A stretch of DNA of 64,000 nucleotides from CAILZL01 sp963748005 (lineage in GTDB: Bacteria > Pseudomonadota > Gammaproteobacteria > Steroidobacterales > Steroidobacteraceae), in assembly GCA_963748005.1 (NCBI GenBank), contig CAVVHH010000002.1, positions 930,001 to 994,000 on the forward strand, given 5' to 3'. Below are positions 34,842 to 44,418 of the stretch, in pieces. Position 1 is the first letter of the stretch. Every line of letters begins with the position of its first letter. The notes below the pieces were generated by a model, which ran no database searches, was not told the origin of the DNA, and saw only the letters and a list, made by a program, of their open reading frames with translations. Made by a program: the position numbers and the translations under genes.

Positions 34842-36752
34842 TCAATAATTTTCCGACCCATGGCGTCCGCTCGCCGAGCCTTGCCCCGGTGCTGCTTCAG
34901 GCATGTTTGCGTCCACCTCTTCCAAGTCAGGAGCCGCCGGCTGATCCGGGCGCCGCTGCACCGGGTTGAACTCCCCCGACTGCTTGCGCCACAACTCCGC
35001 ATACAAGCCGCCTTGCCGCAGCAACTCTGCATGGGTGCCGTCCGCCACGATCACGCCGTTCTGCAGGACGATCAGGCGATCCATGTCCATCACGGTACTG
35101 AGGCGATGCGCGATGGCGATGACGGTCTTGCCGACCATGGCTTCGCGCATGGCCTGTTGAATGACGTGCTCGCTGTGGCTGTCGAGTGCGCTGGTGGCTT
35201 CGTCCAGCAGCAGAATCGGTGCGTTGCGCAGGATGGCGCGGGCAATGGCGATACGCTGGCGTTGCCCGCCTGACAGCTTGATGCCGCGCTCGCCCACCAG
35301 CGTTCTATAGCCGTGCTCCAGCTCCATGATGAACTCGTGCGCATGCGCGCGCCGCGCTGCCTGCTCCACTTCTGCGTCGGTGGCATCGGGCCGACCATAG
35401 CGGATATTTTCCAGCAACGAGCGATGAAACAGATTGGTGTCCTGCGGGATGATGCCGATGTTGTCGCGCAGGCTCTGTTGCGTCACGGCGCGGATGTCGT
35501 GGCCGTCGATGCGGATCGCACCCTGCGTCACATCATGCATGCGCAATAACAAACCCATGAGCGTAGTCTTGCCTGCGCCGCTGGGCCCCACCAGGCCGAT
35601 GCGCTGTCCTGACGGAATGACCAGTTCGAAATCGCGTACCACATTGCGCGCGCCAGTGGCGGTGCTGTCGTATGCGAAGGCGATGTGGTCGTAGTGAATC
35701 TCACCGCGCGACACGTGCAAGGCTGGTGCCCCCGGCTGATCGGTAATCGTCTGCGGCACGATCAGCGTTTCGATGCTTTCCTGCGCGGAACCCAGCAGGT
35801 CGTAAAACTCCGGAATGCGCTGGCCCAGGTTGTAGGCCGATTGCAGCAGCGAGCCGGTCAGCGTTGCGATCATCACGAAATCACCGGCGCCGATGTTGCC
35901 ATGCACCCAGGCATACAAGGCAGTACCGACAAAGCCCAGCCACATGCTGATGTCCATCAGGTACTGCACGCAACGCAGTCTCACCACCGCGCGGTACGAG
36001 GCGCGGCGCCGCTCAAATTCTCGACCCGTATAGGTCTTGACCTGCTGGTCCTCCAGCGATTGATTGGCGAACAGGAACACATTGCGGATGTTGGTGATGA
36101 CATCGACGATGCGTCCGGTGACGGCGGCGCGTGCTTCGTTGTTGAGTGCGGCCCGGCGTGCACACTCGCGCCCCAGCAGCAGGCTGACCAGGAAGTACAC
36201 GACGACGCTGGCCATGGCGACGGCGCAGAACTCCGGGCTGGCCAGGTAGAAGAACGCCGCCACAAACACGAAGTACATGATGCTGGGAAAGAAATCGAAC
36301 ATCATCATGTCGAACAGCTGCAGCAGCTGATCGGGCAGCATGACGGCGCGATGCGCGATCTTTCCCGACAGGGTGCCTTCGAAATACGCCGGCGACAGGC
36401 GCTGCGCGTAGGCGAATACTTCTTCCTTGATGCGGATCAGCATGGGCGTGCGCGTGTGATAGGAACAAAACCACATGCCACCGTCGAACAGGAAGCGACC
36501 AGCCACGAGCGAGGCAAACAACAGCGCGGGCCAGTACAAGGCGCCAACTGCTTTTTCCATCGCGCCACCCAGCGCCAGCACGGTGTCCATCAGCAATTTC
36601 ATGGCATAGGGAATCGACGCGAACACCGCGCGTCCGCCGATGGAAAACAGCAGCAGCCCGAGCGCACCCCAGCGAAACTGGCGCACGAAGTGCAGCGTGA
36701 AGGGGAACAGACGATTGGGGAGTGTGGGAGCGTTCATGCTCTGAATAGCCAT
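34842..36752 (-). CDS. ABC exporter, fused membrane and ATPase domains (MsbA-like)
   Basis: 636 aa. About six TMs in residues 20-330, then a nucleotide-binding domain with Walker A GPSGAGKTTLMG, Q-loop IIPQDTNLF, signature LSGGQRQRIAIARAI, Walker B ILLLDEATSALD and H-loop AIAHRLS. All sites are consensus, so a homodimer should be active. The C-terminal 40 residues are Pro/Ala/Gly-rich. Lies 78 bp upstream of the MacB-like operon in the same direction. The substrate (lipid or drug) is not deducible. Confidence 0.92.
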   Translation of the reverse strand: MAIQSMNAPTLPNRLFPFTLHFVRQFRWGALGLLLFSIGGRAVFASIPYAMKLLMDTVLALGGAMEKAVGALYWPALLFASLVAGRFLFDGGMWFCSYHTRTPMLIRIKEEVFAYAQRLSPAYFEGTLSGKIAHRAVMLPDQLLQLFDMMMFDFFPSIMYFVFVAAFFYLASPEFCAVAMASVVVYFLVSLLLGRECARRAALNNEARAAVTGRIVDVITNIRNVFLFANQSLEDQQVKTYTGREFERRRASYRAVVRLRCVQYLMDISMWLGFVGTALYAWVHGNIGAGDFVMIATLTGSLLQSAYNLGQRIPEFYDLLGSAQESIETLIVPQTITDQPGAPALHVSRGEIHYDHIAFAYDSTATGARNVVRDFELVIPSGQRIGLVGPSGAGKTTLMGLLLRMHDVTQGAIRIDGHDIRAVTQQSLRDNIGIIPQDTNLFHRSLLENIRYGRPDATDAEVEQAARRAHAHEFIMELEHGYRTLVGERGIKLSGGQRQRIAIARAILRNAPILLLDEATSALDSHSEHVIQQAMREAMVGKTVIAIAHRLSTVMDMDRLIVLQNGVIVADGTHAELLRQGGLYAELWRKQSGEFNPVQRRPDQPAAPDLEEVDANMPEAAPGQGSASGRHGSENY

Positions 36753-36855
36753 GTCCGTATTATAGAGAGAAGATAGTCCGCGCTACGCTCGACCTCTCCC
36801 TTCGCGGTAGCGATGAAATGCAGAGCGAGCCGGGTTCAAAATCTGTCCAACTGGA

Positions 36856-36926
36856 CAGGACGCTTCGACTTCGCTCAGCGACCGGAATATCTGAATCCGC
36901 TCGCTGAGCGAAATCGAAGCGTCCTG
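36856..36926. repeat. 26-bp inverted repeat, dispersed type
   Basis: Arms at 36856-36881 and 36901-36926 pair at 25 of 26 positions around a 19-nt spacer; key text CGCTTCGA...CGCTCAGCGA. Located between two co-directional minus-strand genes (36953-39304 and 34842-36752), so it probably ends the upstream transcript. This GCTTCGACTTCGCTCAGCG type is a widespread intergenic repeat. Confidence 0.7.
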
Positions 36927-36952
36927 AGTGATCCGCTGTCGGAAAAATGGAG

Positions 36953-39304
36953 TTACACCCCCTGCCACACCAGCGCCACCTCACTTACCACCGTATCCGT
37001 CTTGCGGGGTTTCACCTCGATGCTCTCCAGCGCAATGGCGGACGGGTCGAGTTCGCCATGTATCTTGGCGATTTCCGTTTCGAGTTCGGCTTGTAAATCA
37101 GCGAAGCGCTGTTGAGTGGTTTCAAGACTGCCCGCAGCCTGATCGACATCCTGGCTTTCACGCGAAATGCGTGTGGCTGAGCGCGCGGCAGTGGTAATGC
37201 GTCCGACATTCGCGGCGTTGACGGTTTTGCGGCCGAGGAAGGCCCCCAGTATCGATGCGCCCACAGACAGCGCCGTGTTGAGCTTCTGTTGTGACAGCTG
37301 TGATTTCTCTCTTTCGATCTTCTGCTGCGCACGCATCTGCTGGTCCTGCAGCGTCTGCAGACGCGGTGCATATTTCTTGCGCAGCCGTTCCACTTCCGCA
37401 TCGCGCTGTTCGCGCAGACTGAGTGACAGACGCGCACGGAAATCGCCTTCGCTTTCACCGGGATTGGCGCTGAGCTTGAGCGCGGTGCAGCGATGCACAT
37501 TGAGCGTCTGATTCTGAAAAATCGCGCCAACCAGCGTCTTGCCCCACGCCACATAGTTCTGTGCACGCAGGCAGACAGCGGGCAATTCAGCAAACACGGC
37601 ATTTGCTGCCGACTGCTTCTGCAACCCACTGTTGTCGGCGATGATGTCTGCAGCATCCCAATCCGGACCATCGGCATCATCTGCCAGCGGCGCCAGCAGG
37701 TAACGCATCTGCCATTCATCCACGCCCGCCTTGGTGTCGACGAAGTGTACCTTGGCGACACCGAGAACACGTGGCACATAGGTAGTGGCTGATGCTGCGG
37801 TGAGAAAGTATTCATTCACGCCTGCTGGCAACACTGGACGAGCCGCGGGTTTGATACTGGCTGCACTGGACGCAGGTTTGCTTGTTACGGTCGCACTGCG
37901 TGTTTGCTTGAGCTGGCTGATCTCTTTCAAGGTCATCGGCCCGCGCAGATAGGACAACGCCCAGCGGGTGCGCAGCAACACCGGCTCGTCTTCATGAACA
38001 TTGCGCATCAGGAATACGCGCTGCTGCAGATTGGCCAGCAGTGATTCAATTTTTTCCTTGTCCAGTCCCTCACCCGCACTGCTCAGCAAACCTTCCACCA
38101 CGCGTGCCTTGTCGCGTTCGGTTTGCAGACGACCGATGAACCAGGTGCCGGCATTCGACAGGCCCTTGTAATCCAGATCGACGGGATTCTGCGTGGCCAG
38201 CACTACGCCCAGCCCAAAGGCGCGCGCCTGCTTCATCAGGGTGAGCAGCGGCAGCTTCGAGGGCGGCATGGCGCTGGGCGGGAAGTAGCCGAAGATTTCA
38301 TCCATGTACACCAGCGCACGCAGCGACGACGTACCGGATTGCCGGCGCATCCACGCCACCACTTCATTGAGCAGCAGCGTCACCACAAACATGCGTTCGG
38401 CATCATTCAAGTGCGCAATGGAAATGACGCTGATACGCGGCTTGCCTGCGGGCGTGAACAGCAGACGCTGCACATCCAGCGCTTCGCCTTCCATCCATGC
38501 CGAAAAGCCGGGCGCAGCGAGCAAGTTGTTGATGGCCATCGCCATGCCCAGTCTGTCTTTGGCCGGGAAGAACGTCTCCAGATCGAACACGCCCACCTTG
38601 TCGAAGGGTGGCTTCTGGATCTGCCCAATCAGCGCTGCCAGATCCAGGTCTTCGCCCTTGCGCCAGGCTGCATCCAGCAGTGACGACAACAGAATGTGTT
38701 CGCGGCTTTTCAGCGGATCGGCATCAATGCCCAGCAAGCCGAGCAGACCGGCGGCTGCACCGCTGATGCGCTCTTTCAATGCCGTTGAATCATCCAGCAG
38801 GCTTTGGTCCGGCGCGGCAAAGGAACGCAGCACTGACAACGGCCGGCCGGAACTGCTGCCCGGCGTGTAGACGGCCACTTCAGCTGCATCGCGCAGACGT
38901 GCAATGCGCTCGCCATCCTGCTGCCAGTCGGCCAGACCCTTTTTCCAGGCCTCGGCCGTGGCGTTGGCGAAGTCCTGAGTGGATTGGCCATTGCGCCGGG
39001 CTTCGCCTTCATCCACCCAGGGCAGAAAATCCTCGCCACGCAGCTGCGGGAACTGCAAAGCCAGATTGGCAATGTCGCCCTTGGGGTCGATGGCAATCAC
39101 CGGCACGCCGTCAATCGCCGCTTCTTCAAGCAAGCTCAGACACAGGCCGGTCTTGCCGCTGCCGGTCATGCCCACACACACCGCATGTGTGGTCAGATCG
39201 CGCGCGTCGTACATCACCAGTTCGTCGGTATCCTTGCCGCTGGCATCGTCCAGCTTGCGGCCGAGATAGAAGGCGCCGAGTTTTTCGTAAGCAGGCAGGC
39301 TCAT
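36953..39304 (-). CDS. HerA/VirB4-like P-loop ATPase with C-terminal coiled coil
   Basis: 783 aa from ATG 39304 (an ATG 51 bp upstream is also in frame). Walker A GMTGSGKTGLCL (residue ~45) and Walker B ALVYMDEIFGY (~330) with a following ATQNPVDLDYKG sensor segment place it with the HerA/FtsK/VirB4 group as seen in DUF853-like proteins. After residue ~480 there is a non-ATPase domain. Residues ~600-750 are a long charged coiled coil (RKKYAPRLQTLQDQQMRAQQ...) interrupted by a Gly/Ala hydrophobic turn (ASILGAFLGRKT). No NurA nuclease is adjacent. Function unknown; DNA or protein translocase is plausible. Confidence 0.82.
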   Translation of the reverse strand: MSLPAYEKLGAFYLGRKLDDASGKDTDELVMYDARDLTTHAVCVGMTGSGKTGLCLSLLEEAAIDGVPVIAIDPKGDIANLALQFPQLRGEDFLPWVDEGEARRNGQSTQDFANATAEAWKKGLADWQQDGERIARLRDAAEVAVYTPGSSSGRPLSVLRSFAAPDQSLLDDSTALKERISGAAAGLLGLLGIDADPLKSREHILLSSLLDAAWRKGEDLDLAALIGQIQKPPFDKVGVFDLETFFPAKDRLGMAMAINNLLAAPGFSAWMEGEALDVQRLLFTPAGKPRISVISIAHLNDAERMFVVTLLLNEVVAWMRRQSGTSSLRALVYMDEIFGYFPPSAMPPSKLPLLTLMKQARAFGLGVVLATQNPVDLDYKGLSNAGTWFIGRLQTERDKARVVEGLLSSAGEGLDKEKIESLLANLQQRVFLMRNVHEDEPVLLRTRWALSYLRGPMTLKEISQLKQTRSATVTSKPASSAASIKPAARPVLPAGVNEYFLTAASATTYVPRVLGVAKVHFVDTKAGVDEWQMRYLLAPLADDADGPDWDAADIIADNSGLQKQSAANAVFAELPAVCLRAQNYVAWGKTLVGAIFQNQTLNVHRCTALKLSANPGESEGDFRARLSLSLREQRDAEVERLRKKYAPRLQTLQDQQMRAQQKIEREKSQLSQQKLNTALSVGASILGAFLGRKTVNAANVGRITTAARSATRISRESQDVDQAAGSLETTQQRFADLQAELETEIAKIHGELDPSAIALESIEVKPRKTDTVVSEVALVWQGV

Positions 39305-39429
39305 TGCACGTTCTCTGTATTCAGGTTGTCGGTCATGCTCTTGGTTAACCGACAATAACCCTGTAACAGGTCATCAGCAACGGCAATTCGGCTCGCAGAA
39401 CGTGATGTCGCCCCAAACCTCTGCCACCA

Positions 39430-40857
39430 TTACAGCCAGTAGTTGAACAGGTGACTCACTGACTCCTTGAAACGCTGGTCGTCAGCGCGCTGTTGCCACC
39501 TTTCCAGTGTGATTTCCTGGGCGCCGGCTGCATCCATGCTGAAAATCGCTTCCATTTCGCGGCCCAGCGATTCGCTGACGATCACCGCTGTCACCTCGTT
39601 GTTGTGCAGGAAACTGCGATAGTCAAGATTGGCCGAGCCGATGACCGACAATGATCCGTCGATTACCGCGGTCTTGGCATGCAGCAGGGCTTCATTCACT
39701 TCAAACAGCCGTATCCCGGCCTGCAATAGCTCTTCGTATCCGGCGCGCGAGGCGTAGAACACCACGCCAGAGTCGGTGAACCCCGGCACCAGCACGCGCA
39801 CATCCACGCCGCGTTGCGCAGCTGCCATGAGCGCCCGCTTCAGTTCCGGCGGCGGCAGGAAATAAGCCTGCGTAATCCAGATGCGCTGCGCAGCGTTTTC
39901 AGCGGCCGCCATATACGTCGAATAAATCGACTCATCTTTCTGCCGCACCCCGGCGCTGGCCACGGCTGCCACAACGTCACTACCCATGTGTGGCAAGGCG
40001 GGAAAATATTTGTGCGTATCCGCACCCGCCTCGCCACCCAACCTGGCCCAGGTCTCGAAGAAAATGGCCTGGAACTGCTGCACCACCGGACCTTCCACCC
40101 GGGCATGGGTGTCACGCCAGGCCTCCTTGACGCCGCGCTCCGGCCCCGGTCGCAGATTTGAACTCGACGCGTACGTGCCGCTGATGTTCAGTCCACCGGT
40201 AAAGGCAACCTTGCCGTCAACAATCAGCAGCTTGCGGTGATCACGATTGTGGTAACGCCATGGCAGGGTGTTGAGCGACAACAGCGGCCGGAATTCAAGC
40301 AGCTGCACTCCGCTTTCGCGCATGGTGGCAAACAGGGTGGATGCCGTCGTGATGCTGCCCAGGGCGTCAACGATGACGCGCACCTCTATACCCTGCCTGG
40401 CTTCGTCGATCAGTAAATTGGCGAACTCGGCGCCCAGTGCGTCGTCAGTAAAAATGTAGGTCTCGACATGCACGCTGCTGCGGGCTTCCTGGATATAGCG
40501 ACGCATCTGCCGGAACGTATCCGGACCATCAACCAGCGGCGTCACTTTGTTGCCGGTAATGAAGGCCGAATCGGTGGCTTCACGTACGGCATCGGTCAAT
40601 TTGTTGAATGCAGTGCGCTCGGCCCCAGCGGTCGCACCGGCCGCGGACTGCAGCACAGAATCTGCCTATCTTTCACTGAGCGCGCCATTCTGCGTCAGCA
40701 CCGCACTGCGCTGGCTTTTTTCAGCGCGCTCCGTCGCGCTGGGCAAGCTGGCACAACCAGCCACGAGCAGCAGCATCAAACCCACGCCGGCAGGCCAGCG
40801 TACGTCCGGCATCCTGCCCGGGATTCTCGCGATGCCGTGGCGTTGGTTGGCACGCAT
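39430..40857 (-). pseudogene. Phospholipase D/cardiolipin synthase-like lipoprotein with an internal amber codon
   Basis: The frame opening at 40857 encodes a lipoprotein leader (GVGLMLLLVAGCASLPS) and 63 residues, then TAG (40666-40668), then the same frame continues as ADSVLQSAAG into a 408-aa protein with two HKD motifs (HRKLLIVDGKVAFTGG and HAKTAVIDGSLSVIGS), as in ClsB-type enzymes that make cardiolipin or cleave phospholipids. Without the amber the protein would be ~475 aa and membrane-anchored. Translation could restart at the GTG at 40656, giving a cytoplasmic-looking protein with no signal. Both halves look otherwise undamaged, so the change is recent, a sequence error, or read through. 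Confidence 0.83.
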
Positions 40858-40930
40858 GACAATTTTTTACAGGCTTGCCCGTACGGGGAACTGCAATCAC
40901 CGCCACGCATGGCACGGCGGTGCAAATGCA

Positions 40931-41161
40931 TTACTTGCTTTTCAATTCGTCAGCAGCATCCTCAACACCCTTGCGAATGTCGTCACCGGCATCATCCAGC
41001 CTGGTCGCGGTCGATTCCTTGCCATTCTTCAGGGTATCCACCGCTTCATCGACTTCTTCGCCAGCCTGTTCAACCGGCCCTTTCTTTTCGCAGCCAGTCA
41101 GGCTCAGTCCAAGCATCGCTGCATACACTATCGTTGCAATACGCGTTCCGGTGCTGTTCAT
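40931..41161 (-). CDS. Small lipoprotein, helical
   Basis: 76 aa; signal with lipobox (AAMLGLSLTGC), then a charged, alanine/aspartate-rich amphipathic helix (VEQAGEEVDEAVDTLKNGKE). Looks like small envelope stress lipoproteins. It sits head-to-head with the response-regulator gene, sharing the 269-bp region that holds two GCTGTAGGA sites. Confidence 0.7.
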   Translation of the reverse strand: MNSTGTRIATIVYAAMLGLSLTGCEKKGPVEQAGEEVDEAVDTLKNGKESTATRLDDAGDDIRKGVEDAADELKSK

Positions 41162-41239
41162 GATGTTGTCTCCGGTGAAATCAGGATCTGCAGCATTGTC
41201 TGGCAGGAACGATCACGTCATAGGACACCCGGAGCAGTT

Positions 41240-41312
41240 GCTGTAGGACTATCGCTCGGCCAACACAGGAGTGACGGAAAACAATGGCTTTACGTAGGCG
41301 CAATCCTACAGC
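41240..41312. promoter_or_regulatory. Inverted GCTGTAGGA pair in the regulator promoter region
   Basis: GCTGTAGGA at 41240-41248 and its reverse complement at 41304-41312. A third copy is at 49665-49673, between the divergent beta-barrel and GAF genes. Possible binding sites for the NarL-type regulator encoded next door; inference only. Confidence 0.35.
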
Positions 41313-41430
41313 GGATAACAAGCTCTACCGACAATGAGTCCGGACTCAATCACGGGAAAGACGCGTACTTAAGGCGCAAACTGTCGCAGCATCGTCAACA
41401 GGTCGAATACTTTGCGTTAGAGGATCAGCT

Positions 41431-42123
41431 ATGCAACCCTCCACCGACATGGTTAACCAGCCGCAGCCCAGAACCGGACCCAGCCGAATCATGACCAGCA
41501 TCCTGATAGCAGACGATCACGCCATTCTCAGGAAGGGCCTGAAGCAGCTGTTGATTGAGGACCGGTCGGTCAGTGACGTGGGTGAGGCGAGCACCGGGCG
41601 CGAGACGCTGGACATGCTGCGCAATTCGCGCTGGGATCTGCTGATCCTGGACATCAACATGCCGGATCGCAGCGGCATCGATATCCTGCGCCAGGTGCAT
41701 GCTTCATATCCAGATACGCGTGTGCTTATTCTCAGTGGCTTTCCGGAGAAACAATACGCGGTGAACGTGCTGCGTGCCGGCGCCAGCGGCTATCTCAACA
41801 AGGAAATGGCGCCGGAGGAATTGCTGAGCGCAGTGAAGACGGTGCTGGCCGGCAAACGCTACGTCAGCACCGCGCTGGCCGAACTGCTGGTCACCGAGCT
41901 GAATCACGATACGGAAAAACCGGCGCATACCCAGCTGTCGGAACGGGAATTCCAGGTATTCTGCAAGCTGGCGCGAGGACGCTCGGTCTCGGACATTGCG
42001 GCCGAATTGTGCCTGTCGGTAAAGACCATCAGCACCTATCGATCACGCGTACTGGAGAAAATGGGTTTCAACAGCAATGCGGATATCACGGCTTATGCCC
42101 TGCGCAACAGTCTGATGGATTGA
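41431..42123 (+). CDS. NarL/FixJ family response regulator
   Basis: 230 aa from ATG 41431, which has GAGG 7 nt upstream; an internal ATG at 41491 begins right at the receiver domain. Receiver: acidic pair in ILIADDHAIL and phospho-acceptor Asp in LLILDINMPDRSG, Lys in GYLNKEMAPEE. C-terminal LuxR-type HTH: LSEREFQVFCKLARGRSVSD and LSVKTISTYRSRVLEKMGF. Probably partnered by the sensor kinase at 42672-44042. Confidence 0.92.
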   Translation: MQPSTDMVNQPQPRTGPSRIMTSILIADDHAILRKGLKQLLIEDRSVSDVGEASTGRETLDMLRNSRWDLLILDINMPDRSGIDILRQVHASYPDTRVLILSGFPEKQYAVNVLRAGASGYLNKEMAPEELLSAVKTVLAGKRYVSTALAELLVTELNHDTEKPAHTQLSEREFQVFCKLARGRSVSDIAAELCLSVKTISTYRSRVLEKMGFNSNADITAYALRNSLMD

Positions 42124-42241
42124 AATGAAAAATGAGAAGTTGTGAAAATAGCCACGTGGCTGGGAAAAAAGCAGGCGACTTGTGCGAATTGAACTGCCAC
42201 CTTCTGAGGGTGGACGCCATGCGGTCAAGAACGGGGTTGAG

Positions 42242-42640
42242 ATGAAGGATGTTGAGTTCCGGGTGCTACTGGTGGAGGACTCTGTACTGCTGTCGGAGCG
42301 ACTGGTGGAATTGATATCCGATACCGACGGCATCGTCACCATTGCGGTGGTCGCTACCGAGCACGAGGCCGTTGAGGCCATCCAGAAACATCGCCCCGAT
42401 GCCATCATCCTCGATCTGCGGCTCAAGGAAGGCACCGGATTTGGCGTCATGCGCTTCGTCAACACACTGCCAGCGCGCCCACAGACGGTCGTTATAACCA
42501 ACTATGCGCTGCCGCAGTATCGCAAGAGGGCCGAAGCACTTGGCGTACGCTATTTCCTGGACAAGACTCAGGAGTTCGACCGACTACCGGGCATTCTTGG
42601 CGAGCTGCGTGACGAACACAGCTCGCATGCTGCAAACTGA
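42242..42640 (+). CDS. Single-domain response regulator (receiver only)
   Basis: 132 aa from ATG 42242; a GTG at 42182 is in frame but has no support. Receiver features are complete: VLLVEDSVLL acidic pair, Asp in AIILDLRLKEG, Thr in VVITNYALP, Lys in YFLDKTQEF. There is no output domain, so it would act by protein contact or as a phosphate sink. Placed between the NarL-type regulator and the convergent kinase gene. Confidence 0.85.
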   Translation: MKDVEFRVLLVEDSVLLSERLVELISDTDGIVTIAVVATEHEAVEAIQKHRPDAIILDLRLKEGTGFGVMRFVNTLPARPQTVVITNYALPQYRKRAEALGVRYFLDKTQEFDRLPGILGELRDEHSSHAAN

Positions 42641-42671
42641 ACGGTGCAAAGGCCTGCGCAGATTCGCTGTA

Positions 42672-44042
42672 CTACTGAAGCGTCGCCATGGCCTCGGCGA
42701 AATTGATTGGCACCCGCACCACGATTCGAGTGCCATGCGGTGCTACCGAACCTGCGTAAAACGTGCCACCAATCGCCCGCACTCGATGCTTCATGCTCAA
42801 TAGTCCATGCGCACCGCTGCGCCCGTCGGGTGCGGATGGCAGCCCCACTCCATTGTCTTCGATGTTCAGTGTCAGATCGCTATCGGTAATCTGCAGTGTC
42901 AACCCCACGGCGGTGGCGCGGGCATGCTTCATAATATTGGTAAGCGCCTCCTGCGCAACGCGGAACACGGTGATCGAGGTATTGGTATCCAGCGAGGGTT
43001 CTTCTTCAGGAAAGGACACCTGCAAGGTGATCCCGGCCTGCGAACAGGTTTGTTCTGCCTGCCAGCGCAAGGCAGCAATCAATCCCATGTTGTCGAGCAG
43101 GGTGGGCCGCAGCTCCTCGATAACCCGTCGCTTCAGATCCACGCCGGCACTGATGGCGCTCTGGATACGCTGCCAGCGTGGCTGGATGTCCGGATGCGTG
43201 ATATCAAATTTTTTCGCCAGCTGCGCCAGATCCATCTTGATGGCCACCAGCAGGCCACCGAGTTCGTCATGCAGCTCGCGGGCCAGCTTCGACTTCTCGC
43301 GCTCGGTAGCACGCTGCAAATGCGTCGATAGCTCGCTCAGCTCAAACGTGCGCTGTGCCACCAGCCGGTCAAGCTCGTTGGCAGCGGCGTTGCGACGTTC
43401 TATATCGCGCGTGATATAGGCTCCCGCCACCAGCAGCAATATGACATTCAGAAGTGCTGCGCCACCGCCCATGTAGCGGCTGATGGTGTGCTGCCGCTGC
43501 CACTCTACGATGCCCTGATAGATGTGCCCGCGTTCGCGGTTGCGGATTCCTTCGATTTCATCGCGAACCTGGGCCATCCAGCGCAAGCCCATGCCGGTCT
43601 TGACCAGCTGTACCGACATGGTTGAGGCACCTGTGTTCTGCAACAGCTCGATGGATGAATTCAGCTCCAGCAGCTTCTTGTTGATCAGGACTTCAACAGT
43701 GGCGATATGTGGCGCTTCTTCAACATCGCTCCGATATGCGACGCTTAGCTCCGGCATCAGTACTGCCAGTCGCTGTTTCGCATCATTGTATGGATCCAGG
43801 TACTCCGGCTCATGCGTCAGCAGATAACCGCGCTGGCCGCTCTCCGCGTCTGCTGCCGCATAGATGACTTCCGCAAGCACCCGCATCCGTTCCTGCGCTT
43901 CACGGATTTCGCCAGCAATTTTCATCGCTTCATTGCGTTGCATTTCAGTGTTGAAAAAAGCAACGACAACCAGCGCAATAGCCGCCAGCATCGGCAGCAG
44001 CACATGGCGGCGATTGAATCCTGGCAGCGTAAACTCGGGCAT
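42672..44042 (-). CDS. Sensor histidine kinase, CHASE3-like sensor with HisKA_3
   Basis: 456 aa. TM1 (LLPMLAAIALVVVAFFNTEM), a helical periplasmic domain of CHASE3 type (residues ~35-185, ESGQRGYLLTHEPEYLDPY), TM2 (GGAALLNVILLLVAGAYI), then a dimerisation helix with the phospho-acceptor His in LARELHDELGGLLVAIKMDL and a HATPase domain (NIMKHARATAVG, IEDNGVGLP, GAHGLLSMKHRV). This NarX/UhpB-class kinase normally pairs with NarL/FixJ regulators such as the one at 41431. Confidence 0.9.
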   Translation of the reverse strand: MPEFTLPGFNRRHVLLPMLAAIALVVVAFFNTEMQRNEAMKIAGEIREAQERMRVLAEVIYAAADAESGQRGYLLTHEPEYLDPYNDAKQRLAVLMPELSVAYRSDVEEAPHIATVEVLINKKLLELNSSIELLQNTGASTMSVQLVKTGMGLRWMAQVRDEIEGIRNRERGHIYQGIVEWQRQHTISRYMGGGAALLNVILLLVAGAYITRDIERRNAAANELDRLVAQRTFELSELSTHLQRATEREKSKLARELHDELGGLLVAIKMDLAQLAKKFDITHPDIQPRWQRIQSAISAGVDLKRRVIEELRPTLLDNMGLIAALRWQAEQTCSQAGITLQVSFPEEEPSLDTNTSITVFRVAQEALTNIMKHARATAVGLTLQITDSDLTLNIEDNGVGLPSAPDGRSGAHGLLSMKHRVRAIGGTFYAGSVAPHGTRIVVRVPINFAEAMATLQ

Positions 44043-44202
44043 GGCAGGTCACCCTTGCTGGCAATGCAGCCACCATAACACCAATCAACCATAGCCAAAA
44101 TATTGTGTGGGCGGATTCCTACCTGTTCTCGGATCGTACCCCGACTGCGACACCCCGGCCCGGCGCGCACGATCCTTCCACCCAAACCAGCAGGAGCAGA
44201 TC

Positions 44203-44367
44203 ATGCTGCATTATGCCGTCGTTTTTCTGGTCATCGCGCTCATCGCAGCCCTGTTCGGCTTTGGCGGTATCGCGGCTGGCGCAGCCAGCATCGCCAAGAT
44301 ACTGTTCATGGTGTTCCTGCTGTTTGCAGTAGTCACCTTTATCCTGAGCGTTACACGCAAGGTCTGA
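44203..44367 (+). CDS. DUF1328 (YtjA family) small membrane protein
   Basis: 54 aa; two hydrophobic helices (AVVFLVIALIAALFGFGGIA, ILFMVFLLFAVVTFILSV). ATG 44203 is preceded by AGGAG at 6 nt; the longer frame from 44107 is spurious. A small inner-membrane protein often found in stress clusters with CsbD and YqjD, as here. Function unknown. Confidence 0.85.
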   Translation: MLHYAVVFLVIALIAALFGFGGIAAGAASIAKILFMVFLLFAVVTFILSVTRKV

Positions 44368-44418
44368 ACCAGGGCAATTGCGGACCGCCACCTGCAGCCT
44401 TTTTCAGGAGCAATACTC

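Noticed and set aside
35685..36776. 363-codon plus-strand frame across the MsbA-like exporter
   Set aside because: Shadow composition (His/Gln/Arg) and full overlap with a consensus ABC exporter.
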